This document shows positions 1 to 7,783 of a DNA stretch of 64,000 nt, one piece after another. The translations under genes and the position numbers were made by a program. The notes below the pieces were generated by a model that saw only the letters and a list, made by a program, of their open reading frames with translations, made no database searches and had not been told where the DNA came from. Positions within the stretch are counted from its first letter, which is position 1; the number at the start of each line of letters is the position of its first letter. This DNA is from an uncultured Streptococcus sp. (GTDB taxonomy: Bacteria; Bacillota; Bacilli; Lactobacillales; Streptococcaceae): contig CAKQDX010000001.1 in assembly GCA_934229725.1 (NCBI GenBank), forward strand, positions 124,001 through 188,000, in the 5' to 3' direction.

Positions 1-452
1 TTGAGCTGGTCCATATCGTTATTTTCAGTCATCGCTATCCACCCTCCGACGGTTTCTCTACTGATGGTATTATTACGAGAGAGTGTCAGCGCTAATACTA
101 GCTTTTTCACCTTTTGAGGATACTTGATAGCAAATAGCTGAGCAATCATACCCCCCTGTGATATGCCTATGATAGAGGCATTAGTAATATGCAATTTTTC
201 CAAAGAATGATAAAGGTCATCCGCCATATCCTCAATAGAAACGCCTTCTTCGATATGGTCCTTTCGATCAAAAATAAAGACCTTGTACTCCTTAGCATAT
301 TGATAAAACAAGGCGTAAATAGCAAGATTGGACAGATCATTTAAACGTTGCAAACTTAATCCCGTAATGATAATGAGATTTTTGTCTCTCTTGCCAAAAG
401 TGACATAATCTACACCTTGGTCTGACAAATGATTTCTTTGAATGGTAAACAT
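1..452 (-). CDS. Alpha/beta hydrolase, 3' end cut by window edge
   Basis: About 150 codons are visible; the C-terminus lies outside the window. The nucleophile elbow G-I-S-Q-G-G sits at residues 96-101, after a core with the alternating hydrophobic strands typical of alpha/beta hydrolases (for example LIIITGL and KVFIFDR). The catalytic Asp and His would be in the missing part. The ATG at 452 is preceded by GGGAGA about 9 nt upstream. It follows the membrane-protein gene by about 40 bp on the same strand, so the two are probably co-transcribed. The substrate cannot be predicted; esterase, peptidase or lactonase are all possible. Confidence 0.75.
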   Translation of the reverse strand, partial: MFTIQRNHLSDQGVDYVTFGKRDKNLIIITGLSLQRLNDLSNLAIYALFYQYAKEYKVFIFDRKDHIEEGVSIEDMADDLYHSLEKLHITNASIIGISQGGMIAQLFAIKYPQKVKKLVLALTLSRNNTISRETVGGWIAMTENNDMDQL

Positions 453-491
453 TATCCACATTCTCCCAATGAAATGTTTAGGTTTTAGCTG

Positions 492-857
492 TCATCGAGA
501 TAATGGCATATCATTTGAAGCCATGATGACATCACTCACCAAGACGACAAAGAAAAGCTGCCGGGTTATGAAGGCCATGAAGTCTTCACTTTTGAAGAAA
601 ATCGGTGCAATCCCTAATAGAATTAAAAAGGCAGCATTTTTTCGAAAGACCTTTTTAAACGTTTGCCAAAACACTCTGAAAGAAATGTTTGCTCCAATCT
701 TACGAGCTATCACCACATGATAAACAATCTCGAGAAAAGCAACCACACCGACCGTGGTTAGAACCTTAGTAAATGGTAGAGCCATCTGAAGTCCTAGATA
801 AAGGACAATCAGCTGTGCCAAAACAATCGACACCATAACACGAATATGATTAGCCAT
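492..857 (-). CDS. Small integral membrane protein, unknown function
   Basis: 121 residues with about four hydrophobic segments (near residues 7-27, 34-55, 74-90 and 94-112) separated by short basic loops (ARKIG, KKVFRK), as in an inner-membrane protein. The start is supported by an AGGAGG site a few bases upstream. It leads a likely two-gene unit with the alpha/beta hydrolase downstream. No catalytic motif is visible and I do not recognise the family. It could be a small transporter subunit or a membrane partner of the hydrolase. Confidence 0.6.
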   Translation of the reverse strand: MANHIRVMVSIVLAQLIVLYLGLQMALPFTKVLTTVGVVAFLEIVYHVVIARKIGANISFRVFWQTFKKVFRKNAAFLILLGIAPIFFKSEDFMAFITRQLFFVVLVSDVIMASNDMPLSR

Positions 858-929
858 GATAAAAACCTCCTAATAAATTGCATGCCAAAGCAAGAACAAA
901 TAAACATATTTAATAGTCATTACTATAGT

Positions 930-970
930 ATTTACCTACTCATTATACCATAAAACAAGACTATCATTAG
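930..970 (-). promoter_or_regulatory. Probable extended -10 promoter of the membrane protein/hydrolase unit
   Basis: On the minus strand an extended -10 (TGGTATAAT) occurs about 75 bp upstream of the membrane-protein gene. No good -35 hexamer accompanies it. Confidence 0.45.
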
Positions 971-1034
971 GAGTCATTCTAGCATTATCAAGCTTAGTAG
1001 CTATCGCCATATCAAACGGTAAAACACTAAATAT

Positions 1035-1070
1035 CAAAAAGGAGTCACACCAATCATGGCGTGGCTCCTC
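1035..1070 (-). terminator. Rho-independent terminator after the M20 amidohydrolase
   Basis: A hairpin with 12-bp arms (AGGAGYCACRCC and its complement) is followed on the minus strand by a T run. It lies about 70 bp after the stop codon. Confidence 0.75.
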
Positions 1071-1136
1071 TGTTATTGTCTGTCAAATAGCACCCAGCCA
1101 ATCGGCTAGATGCTTCAATGGCATATCCTCCAAGGA

Positions 1137-2279
1137 TTAGTGGTTATCCTTAAAATAATCAAGTAGGAAGAGGGCGTTTTCCACATAGTAATTAACAGCT
1201 GCAGGTAAGGCTTCGTCTTTCACAAGGAAATCATCATGGTGCCAGTCGGCAGCATCATCATCACCATTAGAACCAATGAAGGCAAAAACACCTGGGATTG
1301 TCTTCTGATAAGTCGCAAAGTCTTCGCCACCTGTTGATGGCAAGGTTTCAATCACTTCTGCGAAAGCCTTAGAATTTTCAAAGATGAGAGGTGTAAGCGT
1401 CAAATCATTGTAAGTCACAAAAGGAGAATTACCCCAAACAATCTCAGCCTGAGCACCAAATTGGTCTGCTGTTGCCTGAACGACCTTTTCAAAACGAGCA
1501 ATGACATCCTCACGAATCTTAGGATCAAAAGTACGAATTGTTCCCTCAAAAAAGCCTGATGCTGGCAGAACATTCCAAGTATTGCCAACTTCGATATGAG
1601 TGACTGACAAAACAGCTGAGTCAAAAGGTGAAATCGTTCGAGCTACGATTTGCTGTAAGTTGTTAATAATGGTCGTAGTAACCAAAACCGTATCCACACC
1701 CAAATCAGGACGGGCTGCATGCGAAGAAACACCTTTGACATCAACCCTAAACTGCTCCACACCTGCCATAATCGCACCTGAACGAAGACCAATCTGTCCC
1801 GGTTTCAAGTGAGGATTGTTGTGATAACCGATGATAGCTGACACACCGTCAATACCACCCGCTTCAATAATCTGGTAGGCCCCTTGGAAATTTTCCTCAG
1901 CTGGTTGGAAAATCAAGCGAACTGTACCTTTCAGCTCCGCTTCTCTTTCTTTTAAAATCTGTGCTGCTCCAAGGAGAGAGGTTTGGTGAAAATCATGACC
2001 ACATGCGTGCATGGCTCCATTTTCACTGGCATAAGAAAGTCCAGTATTTTCCTGAATTGGAAGCGCATCAATATCAGCACGTAAAGCAATAATCGGGTGG
2101 CCTGACCCAATTTCAGCAATCAGTCCTGTCTTTAAAGGATAATTTAAAGGTTCAATACCTAATTTTCTCAAATACCCTTTCAAAAAAATGGTTGTCTCGT
2201 GTTCATCTTCAGAAACTTCTGGATGTTGATGAATTTGCTGACGTGTCTTTGCTAAATCCTCGTAAAATACATCTGTCAT
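1137..2279 (-). CDS. M20 family amidohydrolase / N-acyl-amino-acid hydrolase
   Basis: 380 residues, normal for M20D amidohydrolases (hippurate/IAA-amino acid hydrolase type). Metal-site motifs are visible: ALRADIDALP near residues 65-74, HACGHD near 91-96, the Glu pair in QPAEENFQGA, and a late WHHDDF. The insert with SSHAARPDLG is the lid/dimerisation domain. The enzyme should remove acyl groups from amino acids or peptides in the cytoplasm using a divalent metal. The position usually written GLHVWP here reads GYHNNPH, so it belongs to a divergent subgroup and the substrate is uncertain. It stands alone between its own leader and a terminator, with a good ribosome binding site (GGGAGGTC). 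Confidence 0.8.
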   Translation of the reverse strand: MTDVFYEDLAKTRQQIHQHPEVSEDEHETTIFLKGYLRKLGIEPLNYPLKTGLIAEIGSGHPIIALRADIDALPIQENTGLSYASENGAMHACGHDFHQTSLLGAAQILKEREAELKGTVRLIFQPAEENFQGAYQIIEAGGIDGVSAIIGYHNNPHLKPGQIGLRSGAIMAGVEQFRVDVKGVSSHAARPDLGVDTVLVTTTIINNLQQIVARTISPFDSAVLSVTHIEVGNTWNVLPASGFFEGTIRTFDPKIREDVIARFEKVVQATADQFGAQAEIVWGNSPFVTYNDLTLTPLIFENSKAFAEVIETLPSTGGEDFATYQKTIPGVFAFIGSNGDDDAADWHHDDFLVKDEALPAAVNYYVENALFLLDYFKDNH

Positions 2280-2474
2280 AATAGACCTCCCTCTTTCACT
2301 GTCCTAAAACAGTACATGAAGTTGCGCTAACTAAGCTTGCCGATTAAATTACTTCTATCATACCACTGTATTGACCAAATGAATAGTTAAAATTACTTAT
2401 GGGATACCATAACTATTACTTATAGCTAGCACTTCCACCGTAACATAACCCAAATAACCCAAAACTAAAATGGC

Positions 2475-3194
2475 TCAGTTTAAATACCTTTTTAAGATAC
2501 TCTTTTCCTCCTCGGTCAATGGACGATAGCTTCCCCTTGGTAACTTTTCGTCCAAGACAAAATCTCCAAAAGAAATACGTTTGAGGTAGGTCACCTTGAC
2601 CCCATAAGCCAAGAACATCTTTTTCACTTGATGAAACTTGCCTTCTGAAATCGTGATTTGAGCACAACTCTTGTCACTAGCTGAACTGAGAATTTCCAGC
2701 TGAGCCGGTTTACAAATAGTCCCATCCTCAAAGACAACACCTGACTCAAAAAATGCAGGTGCATCAGGCCCAAGAACATCATTGACCTCAACATAATACC
2801 TCTTAGCCACATGATAACGTGGGTGAAGCATGGCAAAGCCCAGGGGACCATTGTTGGTAATCAGCACCAGACCTTCTGTATCCCTATCCAAACGCCCCAC
2901 AGGATAAAGGCCCTCACGCTGATCCTCAGGCCTAATCAAATCAATAACTGTTTGGTGTTCCTTGTCTCTTCGGGCTGATACCACTCCTGATGGCTTATTC
3001 ATGAGATAGTAAACTTCTGGGGCATGTTCCAGTTCCTTTCCAGAAACTGTGATGGTCTGGAGACTAGCATCCACATTGAGATTGTCTTGTTCTGCCAAGA
3101 CACCATCCACATAGACTTGCCGACTACGAATGAGCTTCTTGACCTGATTGCGAGAACCATAGCCAGCCTGCCCTAATAATTTATCTAAACGCAT
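2475..3194 (-). CDS. rsuA: RsuA-type 16S rRNA pseudouridine synthase
   Basis: 239 residues with an N-terminal S4 RNA-binding domain (MRLDKLLGQAGYGSR..., residues 1-60) and a catalytic domain containing GRLDRDTEGLVLITNNG, whose Asp is the nucleophile of the RsuA/RluB/E/F family. It should isomerise a uridine of 16S rRNA (U516 in E. coli numbering). It is monocistronic, convergent with nothing, and followed within 200 bp by the M20 gene leader. A TACAAT-like -10 lies very close to the ATG, so the transcript leader may be short. Confidence 0.88.
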   Translation of the reverse strand: MRLDKLLGQAGYGSRNQVKKLIRSRQVYVDGVLAEQDNLNVDASLQTITVSGKELEHAPEVYYLMNKPSGVVSARRDKEHQTVIDLIRPEDQREGLYPVGRLDRDTEGLVLITNNGPLGFAMLHPRYHVAKRYYVEVNDVLGPDAPAFFESGVVFEDGTICKPAQLEILSSASDKSCAQITISEGKFHQVKKMFLAYGVKVTYLKRISFGDFVLDEKLPRGSYRPLTEEEKSILKRYLN

Positions 3195-3232
3195 AGTCCT
3201 ATTGTACCATGGATAAGTCTGGTCTAGTAGAC

Positions 3233-3266
3233 TAAAAAAGCCTACCTACAAAAGGTAGACCTATCA
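3233..3266 (-). terminator. Terminator after the VIT-family exporter
   Basis: A CTACC...GGTAG hairpin followed by six T on the minus strand lies just after the stop at 3279. Confidence 0.65.
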
Positions 3267-3278
3267 TCTTGTTAACCG

Positions 3279-3962
3279 TTACACATTCACGTGGAAGATA
3301 TGACCTACTGCAAAGGTCACGAGCATTGTCAAGAGACCTACTGTCAAGTTACGCAACATAGCTTGTTTTACAGGTGCTTTTCCAAGTTTGGCACTGATAT
3401 AACCAGTCAAGAGTAAGGTCAGTGCAACCACAACCACCGTTACAGGAATACGGTAAGGCTCTGGGAAAAGCAGGATAGCTAATGTTGGTGGCAAAGAACC
3501 CACTGAAAAAGCCAAGAAACTAGAGAAGGCAGCATGCCATGGATTTGTGATTTCTTCTAAATCAACGCCATATTTTTCCTCAACCAAGACCTTGATTGGA
3601 TTTTTACTAAAGGCTTGATTGACCTTAACTTCCGCTGCCGTTTCGCAATCTCCTTGGCTGAGGAAGGTTTGATATAAACTTTCTCTAGCTGCCTCAGGTG
3701 AGCGATCCAAAAGGGCTTGTTCCTTAGCGATAGCTGCTTCTTCGGTATCTTTTTGCGTTGACACACTAACATATTCACCACCTGCCATTGAAAAGGCACC
3801 GGCAAAAATGGCTGACAGGGCTGAAATCAAGATAAACCAAATGTTCGATGTCGCACTAGCCACACCGATAACTACTCCCGCAATGGAAATGATACCATCA
3901 TTGGCCCCCAAGACACCAGCTCTCAAAATATTTAAACGTTCTGCAAAATTCTTATCTTCCAA
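3279..3962 (-). CDS. VIT1/CCC1-family Fe2+/Mn2+ exporter
   Basis: 227 residues with the family layout: the N-terminal helix LNILRAGVLGANDGIISIAGVVIG, a second helix with AGAFSMAGGEYVSVSTQKD, a cytoplasmic Glu-rich metal-binding loop (about residues 70-140) and three C-terminal membrane segments. Family members move ferrous iron or manganese out of the cytosol. Regulation supports this role: two PerR/Fur-type 7-1-7 boxes straddle the promoter just upstream. In streptococci PerR-controlled iron efflux protects against peroxide, although the known PerR-controlled exporter PmtA is a P-type ATPase; the parallel here is inferred from the operator. Confidence 0.85.
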   Translation of the reverse strand: MEDKNFAERLNILRAGVLGANDGIISIAGVVIGVASATSNIWFILISALSAIFAGAFSMAGGEYVSVSTQKDTEEAAIAKEQALLDRSPEAARESLYQTFLSQGDCETAAEVKVNQAFSKNPIKVLVEEKYGVDLEEITNPWHAAFSSFLAFSVGSLPPTLAILLFPEPYRIPVTVVVVALTLLLTGYISAKLGKAPVKQAMLRNLTVGLLTMLVTFAVGHIFHVNV

Positions 3963-3977
3963 TTGTGTCCTCCTTAT

Positions 3978-4026
3978 TTAGAATCATTCTAAAAAGCATT
4001 ATAACAGTTATTTAGAATGATTACAA
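3978..4026 (-). promoter_or_regulatory. Promoter with two PerR/Fur-type boxes (VIT exporter)
   Basis: Minus-strand promoter: -35 TTGTAA (4021-4026), 17-bp spacer, -10 TATAAT (3998-4003). Box 1 at 3978-3992 is a perfect 7-1-7 palindrome, TTAGAATCATTCTAA, just downstream of the -10. Box 2 at 4012-4026 (TTAGAATGATTACAA) has two mismatches and covers the -35. The form matches the streptococcal PerR consensus. Confidence 0.8.
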
Positions 4027-4065
4027 ATAAGAAGCTTGAAAAAGAGAGTCTTATGTCATCCCAAT

Positions 4066-4098
4066 AAAAAATCAGACCCAAAAGTCTGGTCTGATTCT
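4066..4098 (-). terminator. Terminator after nucleoside phosphorylase (copy 1 of a duplicated terminator)
   Basis: A perfect AATCAGACC/GGTCTGATT hairpin plus T run. The same hairpin occurs at 4953-4985. Confidence 0.8.
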
Positions 4099-4157
4099 AA
4101 CACTATTTAGTCTTCATTCTCCAAATCATCTAGCTGTTTTTCAAGACGTCTTCTCCC
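4068..4157. repeat. Direct repeat copy 1: 3' end of the membrane gene plus terminator
   Basis: About 88 bp matching 4955-5046 with five substitutions. It preserves the frame of the last codons of the downstream membrane protein (RRRLEKQLDDLENE then stop), so it is a displaced gene end. The phosphorylase stop codon lies inside it in another frame. Confidence 0.85.
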
Positions 4158-4914
4158 ATAAGAGTGCAAATTGGATGGCTAACTCTGCGATTCGATCCTT
4201 GCCATCTAAATCCTCATGACTTGATAAGGTTCGAATATCCCATTTTTCTTCCGATAGGTGGTCTGCCGCATAGAAGAAATGGCAGAGCTCAAAGCCCCTA
4301 AAGGCTGCTAAGGCAGCCACTGCCGAACATTCCATATCCACACAAATGGCTCCTACTTCCTTTCGACGCTTCATCTTGTCGATGGTTTCCCGGTAAGGAG
4401 CATCTGTGGTCCACACTTTTCCTAACTGATAGGAAACCTTGTGACTATCCAGAAAGGCTTGGAAGAGAGGAAGGGTTTCCTTGTTTACTTCCACTTCATC
4501 ACTAGCCGGAAGATAGTGGTAACTGGTCCCCTCGTCACGAAGAGCAGCTGTTGGAATGATGATGGAGGTCGCTTCGATATCCCTGTCCAAAACTCCACAA
4601 GTTCCAAAAAGAACGAGTTTTTCCATCCCAAATTGAATTAAGTCCTCTACAATCCCCACACAGGAGGCAGCCCCGACTGGCGCATTAAAGACAGCAATCT
4701 GTTGGTCTCCAATCGTAATCCCATAGACAATGACTTCAAAATTGGCCATGGAGGTTCTTACGATGATTTCATGATCATAATTCTCAAGCAAGCGCGCAAA
4801 GGTCACTCTTGAAAAACAAGAGATGACTACTTTTGGAAATCCCTCAATTGGTTTGTGTAGGTCTTGTGGATTGATAATCGCTTGTCTATTCGCATCAAAT
4901 TCAGTTAGTAGCAT
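4141..4914 (-). CDS. Nucleoside phosphorylase, uridine phosphorylase-like
   Basis: 257 residues of the PNP/UDP phosphorylase fold. Visible motifs: ISCFSRVTFARLL near the N-terminus, GITIGDQQIAVFNAPVGAASCVGIVEDLI (phosphate/nucleoside site), LFGTCGVLD, and the VDMECSAVAALA segment whose Met-Glu binds the ribose. It should cleave a nucleoside with phosphate to base and sugar-1-phosphate. The start has an AAGGAGG site and a TATAAT -10 close upstream. Its last four codons fall inside a copy of the neighbouring membrane gene's 3' end, so it appears to have entered by insertion or unequal recombination there. Confidence 0.82.
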   Translation of the reverse strand: MLLTEFDANRQAIINPQDLHKPIEGFPKVVISCFSRVTFARLLENYDHEIIVRTSMANFEVIVYGITIGDQQIAVFNAPVGAASCVGIVEDLIQFGMEKLVLFGTCGVLDRDIEATSIIIPTAALRDEGTSYHYLPASDEVEVNKETLPLFQAFLDSHKVSYQLGKVWTTDAPYRETIDKMKRRKEVGAICVDMECSAVAALAAFRGFELCHFFYAADHLSEEKWDIRTLSSHEDLDGKDRIAELAIQFALLWEKTS

Positions 4915-4952
4915 ACGTAACCTCCTTAGTTTTAGGACCCATTATAACATAA

Positions 4953-4985
4953 TAAAATCAGACCCAAAAGTCTGGTCTGATTCTA
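4953..4985 (-). terminator. Terminator after the Xre/membrane-protein pair (copy 2)
   Basis: Same hairpin as at 4066-4098, followed by TTTTATT on the minus strand. Confidence 0.75.
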
Positions 4986-5046
4986 ACCCTATTTATTCTT
5001 CATTTTCCAAATCGTCTAGCTGTTTTTCAAGACGTCTTCTCTCATA
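4955..5046. repeat. Direct repeat copy 2: authentic 3' end of the membrane gene
   Basis: Parent copy of the 88-bp repeat at 4068-4157. It contains the last 16 or so codons and the terminator of the gene at 4993-5487. Confidence 0.85.
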
Positions 5047-5487
5047 TCTTCCCAGTTCTGTGAGAGCCCAATTCATAAAGAAAACAACGGGAGCATACAA
5101 CATATAAGTAACTGCCCAAACCATGAGATATCTAGGATCCAAGGGATTATTATGATAGACATTGTGGTTTGACTGATAGTTAACCATCATCATTTCAAGG
5201 GTGATAAGCCCAGTCACCAGTAAACAACCTAGGACTGTCATACTCGAACTACCAAAAGCATTTACAGCAAGACGTTCAGATCTATAAATAGACCAAATAC
5301 ATACTATCAACAATGGATAAAGTAAGTAATTAGCAGAGATAACACCCTTGTTAAAGAGGGAGCCATAGACCATGCATACAAGCGTCCCTGCAATCATTAT
5401 GTAATAACATTCGGCTGCAACCTTATTATTTAGAGCTTCTTCGCGTTCATCTGTAACTTTATTATTAAAAAGCTTAAATTTCATCAT
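4993..5487 (-). CDS. Membrane protein partnered with an Xre regulator
   Basis: 164 residues from MMKFKLF. This start is chosen because GGAAGGAAG lies just upstream, whereas the frame open further upstream overlaps the regulator gene. There are four hydrophobic segments (roughly 30-50, 56-75, 85-110 and 128-150) and a basic then acidic tail (YERRRLEKQLDDLENEE). It follows the regulator by 13 bp and is surely co-transcribed. Such Xre plus small membrane protein pairs are common in Firmicutes, and the membrane protein often modulates the regulator. The function is unknown. Confidence 0.65.
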   Translation of the reverse strand: MMKFKLFNNKVTDEREEALNNKVAAECYYIMIAGTLVCMVYGSLFNKGVISANYLLYPLLIVCIWSIYRSERLAVNAFGSSSMTVLGCLLVTGLITLEMMMVNYQSNHNVYHNNPLDPRYLMVWAVTYMLYAPVVFFMNWALTELGRYERRRLEKQLDDLENEE

Positions 5488-5500
5488 CTTTACTTCCTTC

Positions 5501-5698
5501 CTAAATCTCCCAAAACAGTTGATCCAAGGTCCTGTCCAGTGTTTTACAAATGGCAATGCATAAACCTAGGCTGGGATTGTACTTTCCAGCTTCAATCAAG
5601 CCTATGGTTTGTCTTGTTGCACCTACCGCTTCTGCCAAGTCACCCTGGGTCATATCATGCTCTGCTCGAGCTACTTTTAAGCGTAAATTCTTTGCCAC
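5501..5698 (-). CDS. Short Xre/Cro-CI family transcriptional regulator
   Basis: 65 residues from a GTG start at 5698, chosen because AGGAGGGGG lies 3 bp upstream; the further ATG at 5740 has no ribosome binding site. The protein is almost only a helix-turn-helix domain: LRLKVARAEHDMTQGDLAEAVGATRQTIGLIEAGKYNPSLGLCIAICKTL. It probably binds DNA as a dimer and controls its own operon with the downstream membrane protein. The inverted repeat in its promoter is a candidate operator. Confidence 0.85.
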   Translation of the reverse strand: MAKNLRLKVARAEHDMTQGDLAEAVGATRQTIGLIEAGKYNPSLGLCIAICKTLDRTLDQLFWEI

Positions 5699-5770
5699 AT
5701 GCCCCCTCCTTTTCATCTTATCTGATATTATCGTCGACATTGATTAGGTTCACCATCTGTTTTCATCTTA

Positions 5771-5800
5771 ATTATACACTATATATTTCTAATTGCAATA
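5771..5800 (-). promoter_or_regulatory. Promoter of the Xre/membrane operon with inverted repeat
   Basis: -35 TTGCAA (5793-5798), 16-bp spacer, -10 TATAAT (5771-5776) on the minus strand. 7-bp inverted arms (ATATATT/AATATAT, 9-bp gap) overlap the promoter and may be the regulator's operator. Confidence 0.6.
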
Positions 5801-5874
5801 TATATCTGTCATTATTTTAGAAATAAATTGCAAAAAAAAGCCGAGATTCCTCTCAGCTTCTTCACTATTTAAAC

Positions 5875-6858
5875 TTAGGCAGGGGTTACATCCAAGCTTT
5901 CACCAATTGCCGCAAGACGTTCGACAACTTCTTCTTGGCTCAAACCATTTTCAGAGACATAGCGATTGCGTGGGTGAACACGGCATTCGTGTGAGCAGCC
6001 ACGGAGGTATTTGTCTTCATTTTCCTCTGAAGCAAGGATACGACGGTTACAGAATGGGTTACCGCAGTTGACATATCGTTCACAAGGCGTGCCATCGAAC
6101 CAGTCCTTACCGACAACGATAGGGTCTACATGGTTGATATCAACGGCAATACGCTCGTCAAAGACATACATCTTACCATCCCAAAGCTCCCCTTGAACCT
6201 CTGGATCTTTTCCGTAAGTTGCGATACCACCGTGCAATTGGCCAACATCTTTGTAGCCTTCACGTACCATCCAACCTGAGAATTTCTCACAGCGGACACC
6301 ACCAGTACAGTACACAACCACGCGCTTGTCCATGAACTCTTCTTTATGGTCGCGGACCCATTGTGGCAATTCACGGAAGTTGCGAATGTCTGGCCGGATA
6401 GCCCCACGGAAGTGTCCAAGGTCATACTCATAATCATTACGCGTATCAAGGACAACGGTATCTTCATCTAGGAGGGCTTCTTTAAATTCTTTTGGTGACA
6501 AGTAAGCACCTGTAGTTTCAAGTGGATTAATGTCGCTGTCAAAGTTGTCATCCTCTAAACCAAGGTGAACGATTTCCTTCTTGTAACGAACAAACATCTT
6601 TTTAAAGGCTTGCTCTTCTTCCTCATCAATCTTGAACCAAAGGTCCTCCATTCCTGGAAGGCTATGAACGTAGTCCATGTATTTTTGAGTGGTTTCATAG
6701 TCACCAGAAACCGTTCCATTGATCCCCTCGTCAGCGACCAAGATGCGTCCTTTGAGGCCGATTGATTTACAGAAAGCTAAATGGTCTGCCGCAAATTGCT
6801 CAGCGTTTTCGATGGGAAGGTATTTATAATAAAGCAATACTCGAATAGGTTTTGCCAT
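5875..6858 (-). CDS. trhO: tRNA uridine(34) hydroxylase TrhO (YceA), rhodanese domain
   Basis: 327 residues, the usual length. Order: N-terminal acylphosphatase-like domain (1-95), central rhodanese domain with the active-site loop YCTGGVRCEK (about 178-187), and a Cys-rich C-terminus (CERYVNCGNPFCNRRILASEE... RGCSHEC). TrhO hydroxylates U34 of certain tRNAs on the way to 5-methoxyuridine. It is monocistronic; GAGGAC lies just upstream of the ATG. Confidence 0.92.
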   Translation of the reverse strand: MAKPIRVLLYYKYLPIENAEQFAADHLAFCKSIGLKGRILVADEGINGTVSGDYETTQKYMDYVHSLPGMEDLWFKIDEEEEQAFKKMFVRYKKEIVHLGLEDDNFDSDINPLETTGAYLSPKEFKEALLDEDTVVLDTRNDYEYDLGHFRGAIRPDIRNFRELPQWVRDHKEEFMDKRVVVYCTGGVRCEKFSGWMVREGYKDVGQLHGGIATYGKDPEVQGELWDGKMYVFDERIAVDINHVDPIVVGKDWFDGTPCERYVNCGNPFCNRRILASEENEDKYLRGCSHECRVHPRNRYVSENGLSQEEVVERLAAIGESLDVTPA

Positions 6859-6983
6859 TGTATGTCCTCTTTCTTTATGAAATATCTATAGTTGTTGTTT
6901 GATAGTCAAAGTCAACTTAATTATTATAGCGCTATCAAAGAGAACTAGGCAATTGATTTGTTTGGAGGAGAATTGTCACAAAA

Positions 6984-7013
6984 GAAAAAGGCTGAGTACC
7001 AGATGCCTCAACC
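6984..7013 (-). terminator. Terminator after ABC-2 permease
   Basis: GGYTGAG/CTCAACC hairpin and five T on the minus strand, about 35 bp past the stop. Confidence 0.6.
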
Positions 7014-7048
7014 TGAGTTTCGTAAGATTGTTTTTCCACAAGATAGTA

Positions 7049-7783
7049 TTACAACTCTTTCTGTAGTGTCCCTAAGATAAGCAGTTGTGTCAGAAAAATC
7101 CAGAAAATTAGAACTCCTATATCTACAAGCGAAACAGTTCCATGTCTATAAAAGCTAGCTCTAAGAAGATTCGCAGAAGGGACAAATGGAAGTAGAAAAT
7201 AAAGTTGATCTAACCAATCTGGAAGACGACCTGCCGGGTACATGATTGGTGAAAACATAAGACCAATCATTAAAATAAGCTGAGACATTAGCGTGACAAT
7301 ATTTTGGGAAAAAATAAAAGCAATTGAAAATCCTAGACTAATCATTGTTAGGCAAATAAGCAACATCACAAAAACAGACAAAATTGACAAATTTAATTGG
7401 ACAGAAAAGCGAAGACAGCCTAATAAAAAAGAGAAGAATACACCTGGTAAAATAGCAATTAACCATATACATAGGTCAGCTAAAGAAATTAGAATTCTAG
7501 GAATAGGTAAAGCTCGAATATAGTCCACATGACCTTCTGACTTGGCATTGGCTATAACAGGAGATGAAATTGTACAGCCAATAGAAATAATTCCCATTAA
7601 AACTGATCCAGAGGCAAGATAGTAAGCAGTTGTTGTGTTCATCTTACCAATTACCAATGGATACCCAAAAAGAAGTGAAATGGACAAAAGTACTTGAGCT
7701 AGTGTGAATAGAATGAATAGATTTTTTTGTCGAAGATAGTTCCAACGAAGTAAGTAAAAAAATTGAGTCATATCAGTTAACAA
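7049..7783 (-). CDS. ABC-2 type permease of a two-component-linked exporter
   Basis: 244 residues, six hydrophobic segments, start MLTDMTQFFYLLRWNYLRQKN. It overlaps the upstream ATPase gene by 11 bp (translational coupling). It is a clear paralogue of the permease at 18219-18962 in the island: shared landmarks include LRW/VRW near the N-terminus, a SQLI-MIGGLLFSPI-type segment, RLP-W and YLLPFVPS. With the ATPase it should export, or provide immunity to, a peptide or lipid. The divergent LytTR two-component system is the likely controller. Confidence 0.75.
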   Translation of the reverse strand: MLTDMTQFFYLLRWNYLRQKNLFILFTLAQVLLSISLLFGYPLVIGKMNTTTAYYLASGSVLMGIISIGCTISSPVIANAKSEGHVDYIRALPIPRILISLADLCIWLIAILPGVFFSFLLGCLRFSVQLNLSILSVFVMLLICLTMISLGFSIAFIFSQNIVTLMSQLILMIGLMFSPIMYPAGRLPDWLDQLYFLLPFVPSANLLRASFYRHGTVSLVDIGVLIFWIFLTQLLILGTLQKEL

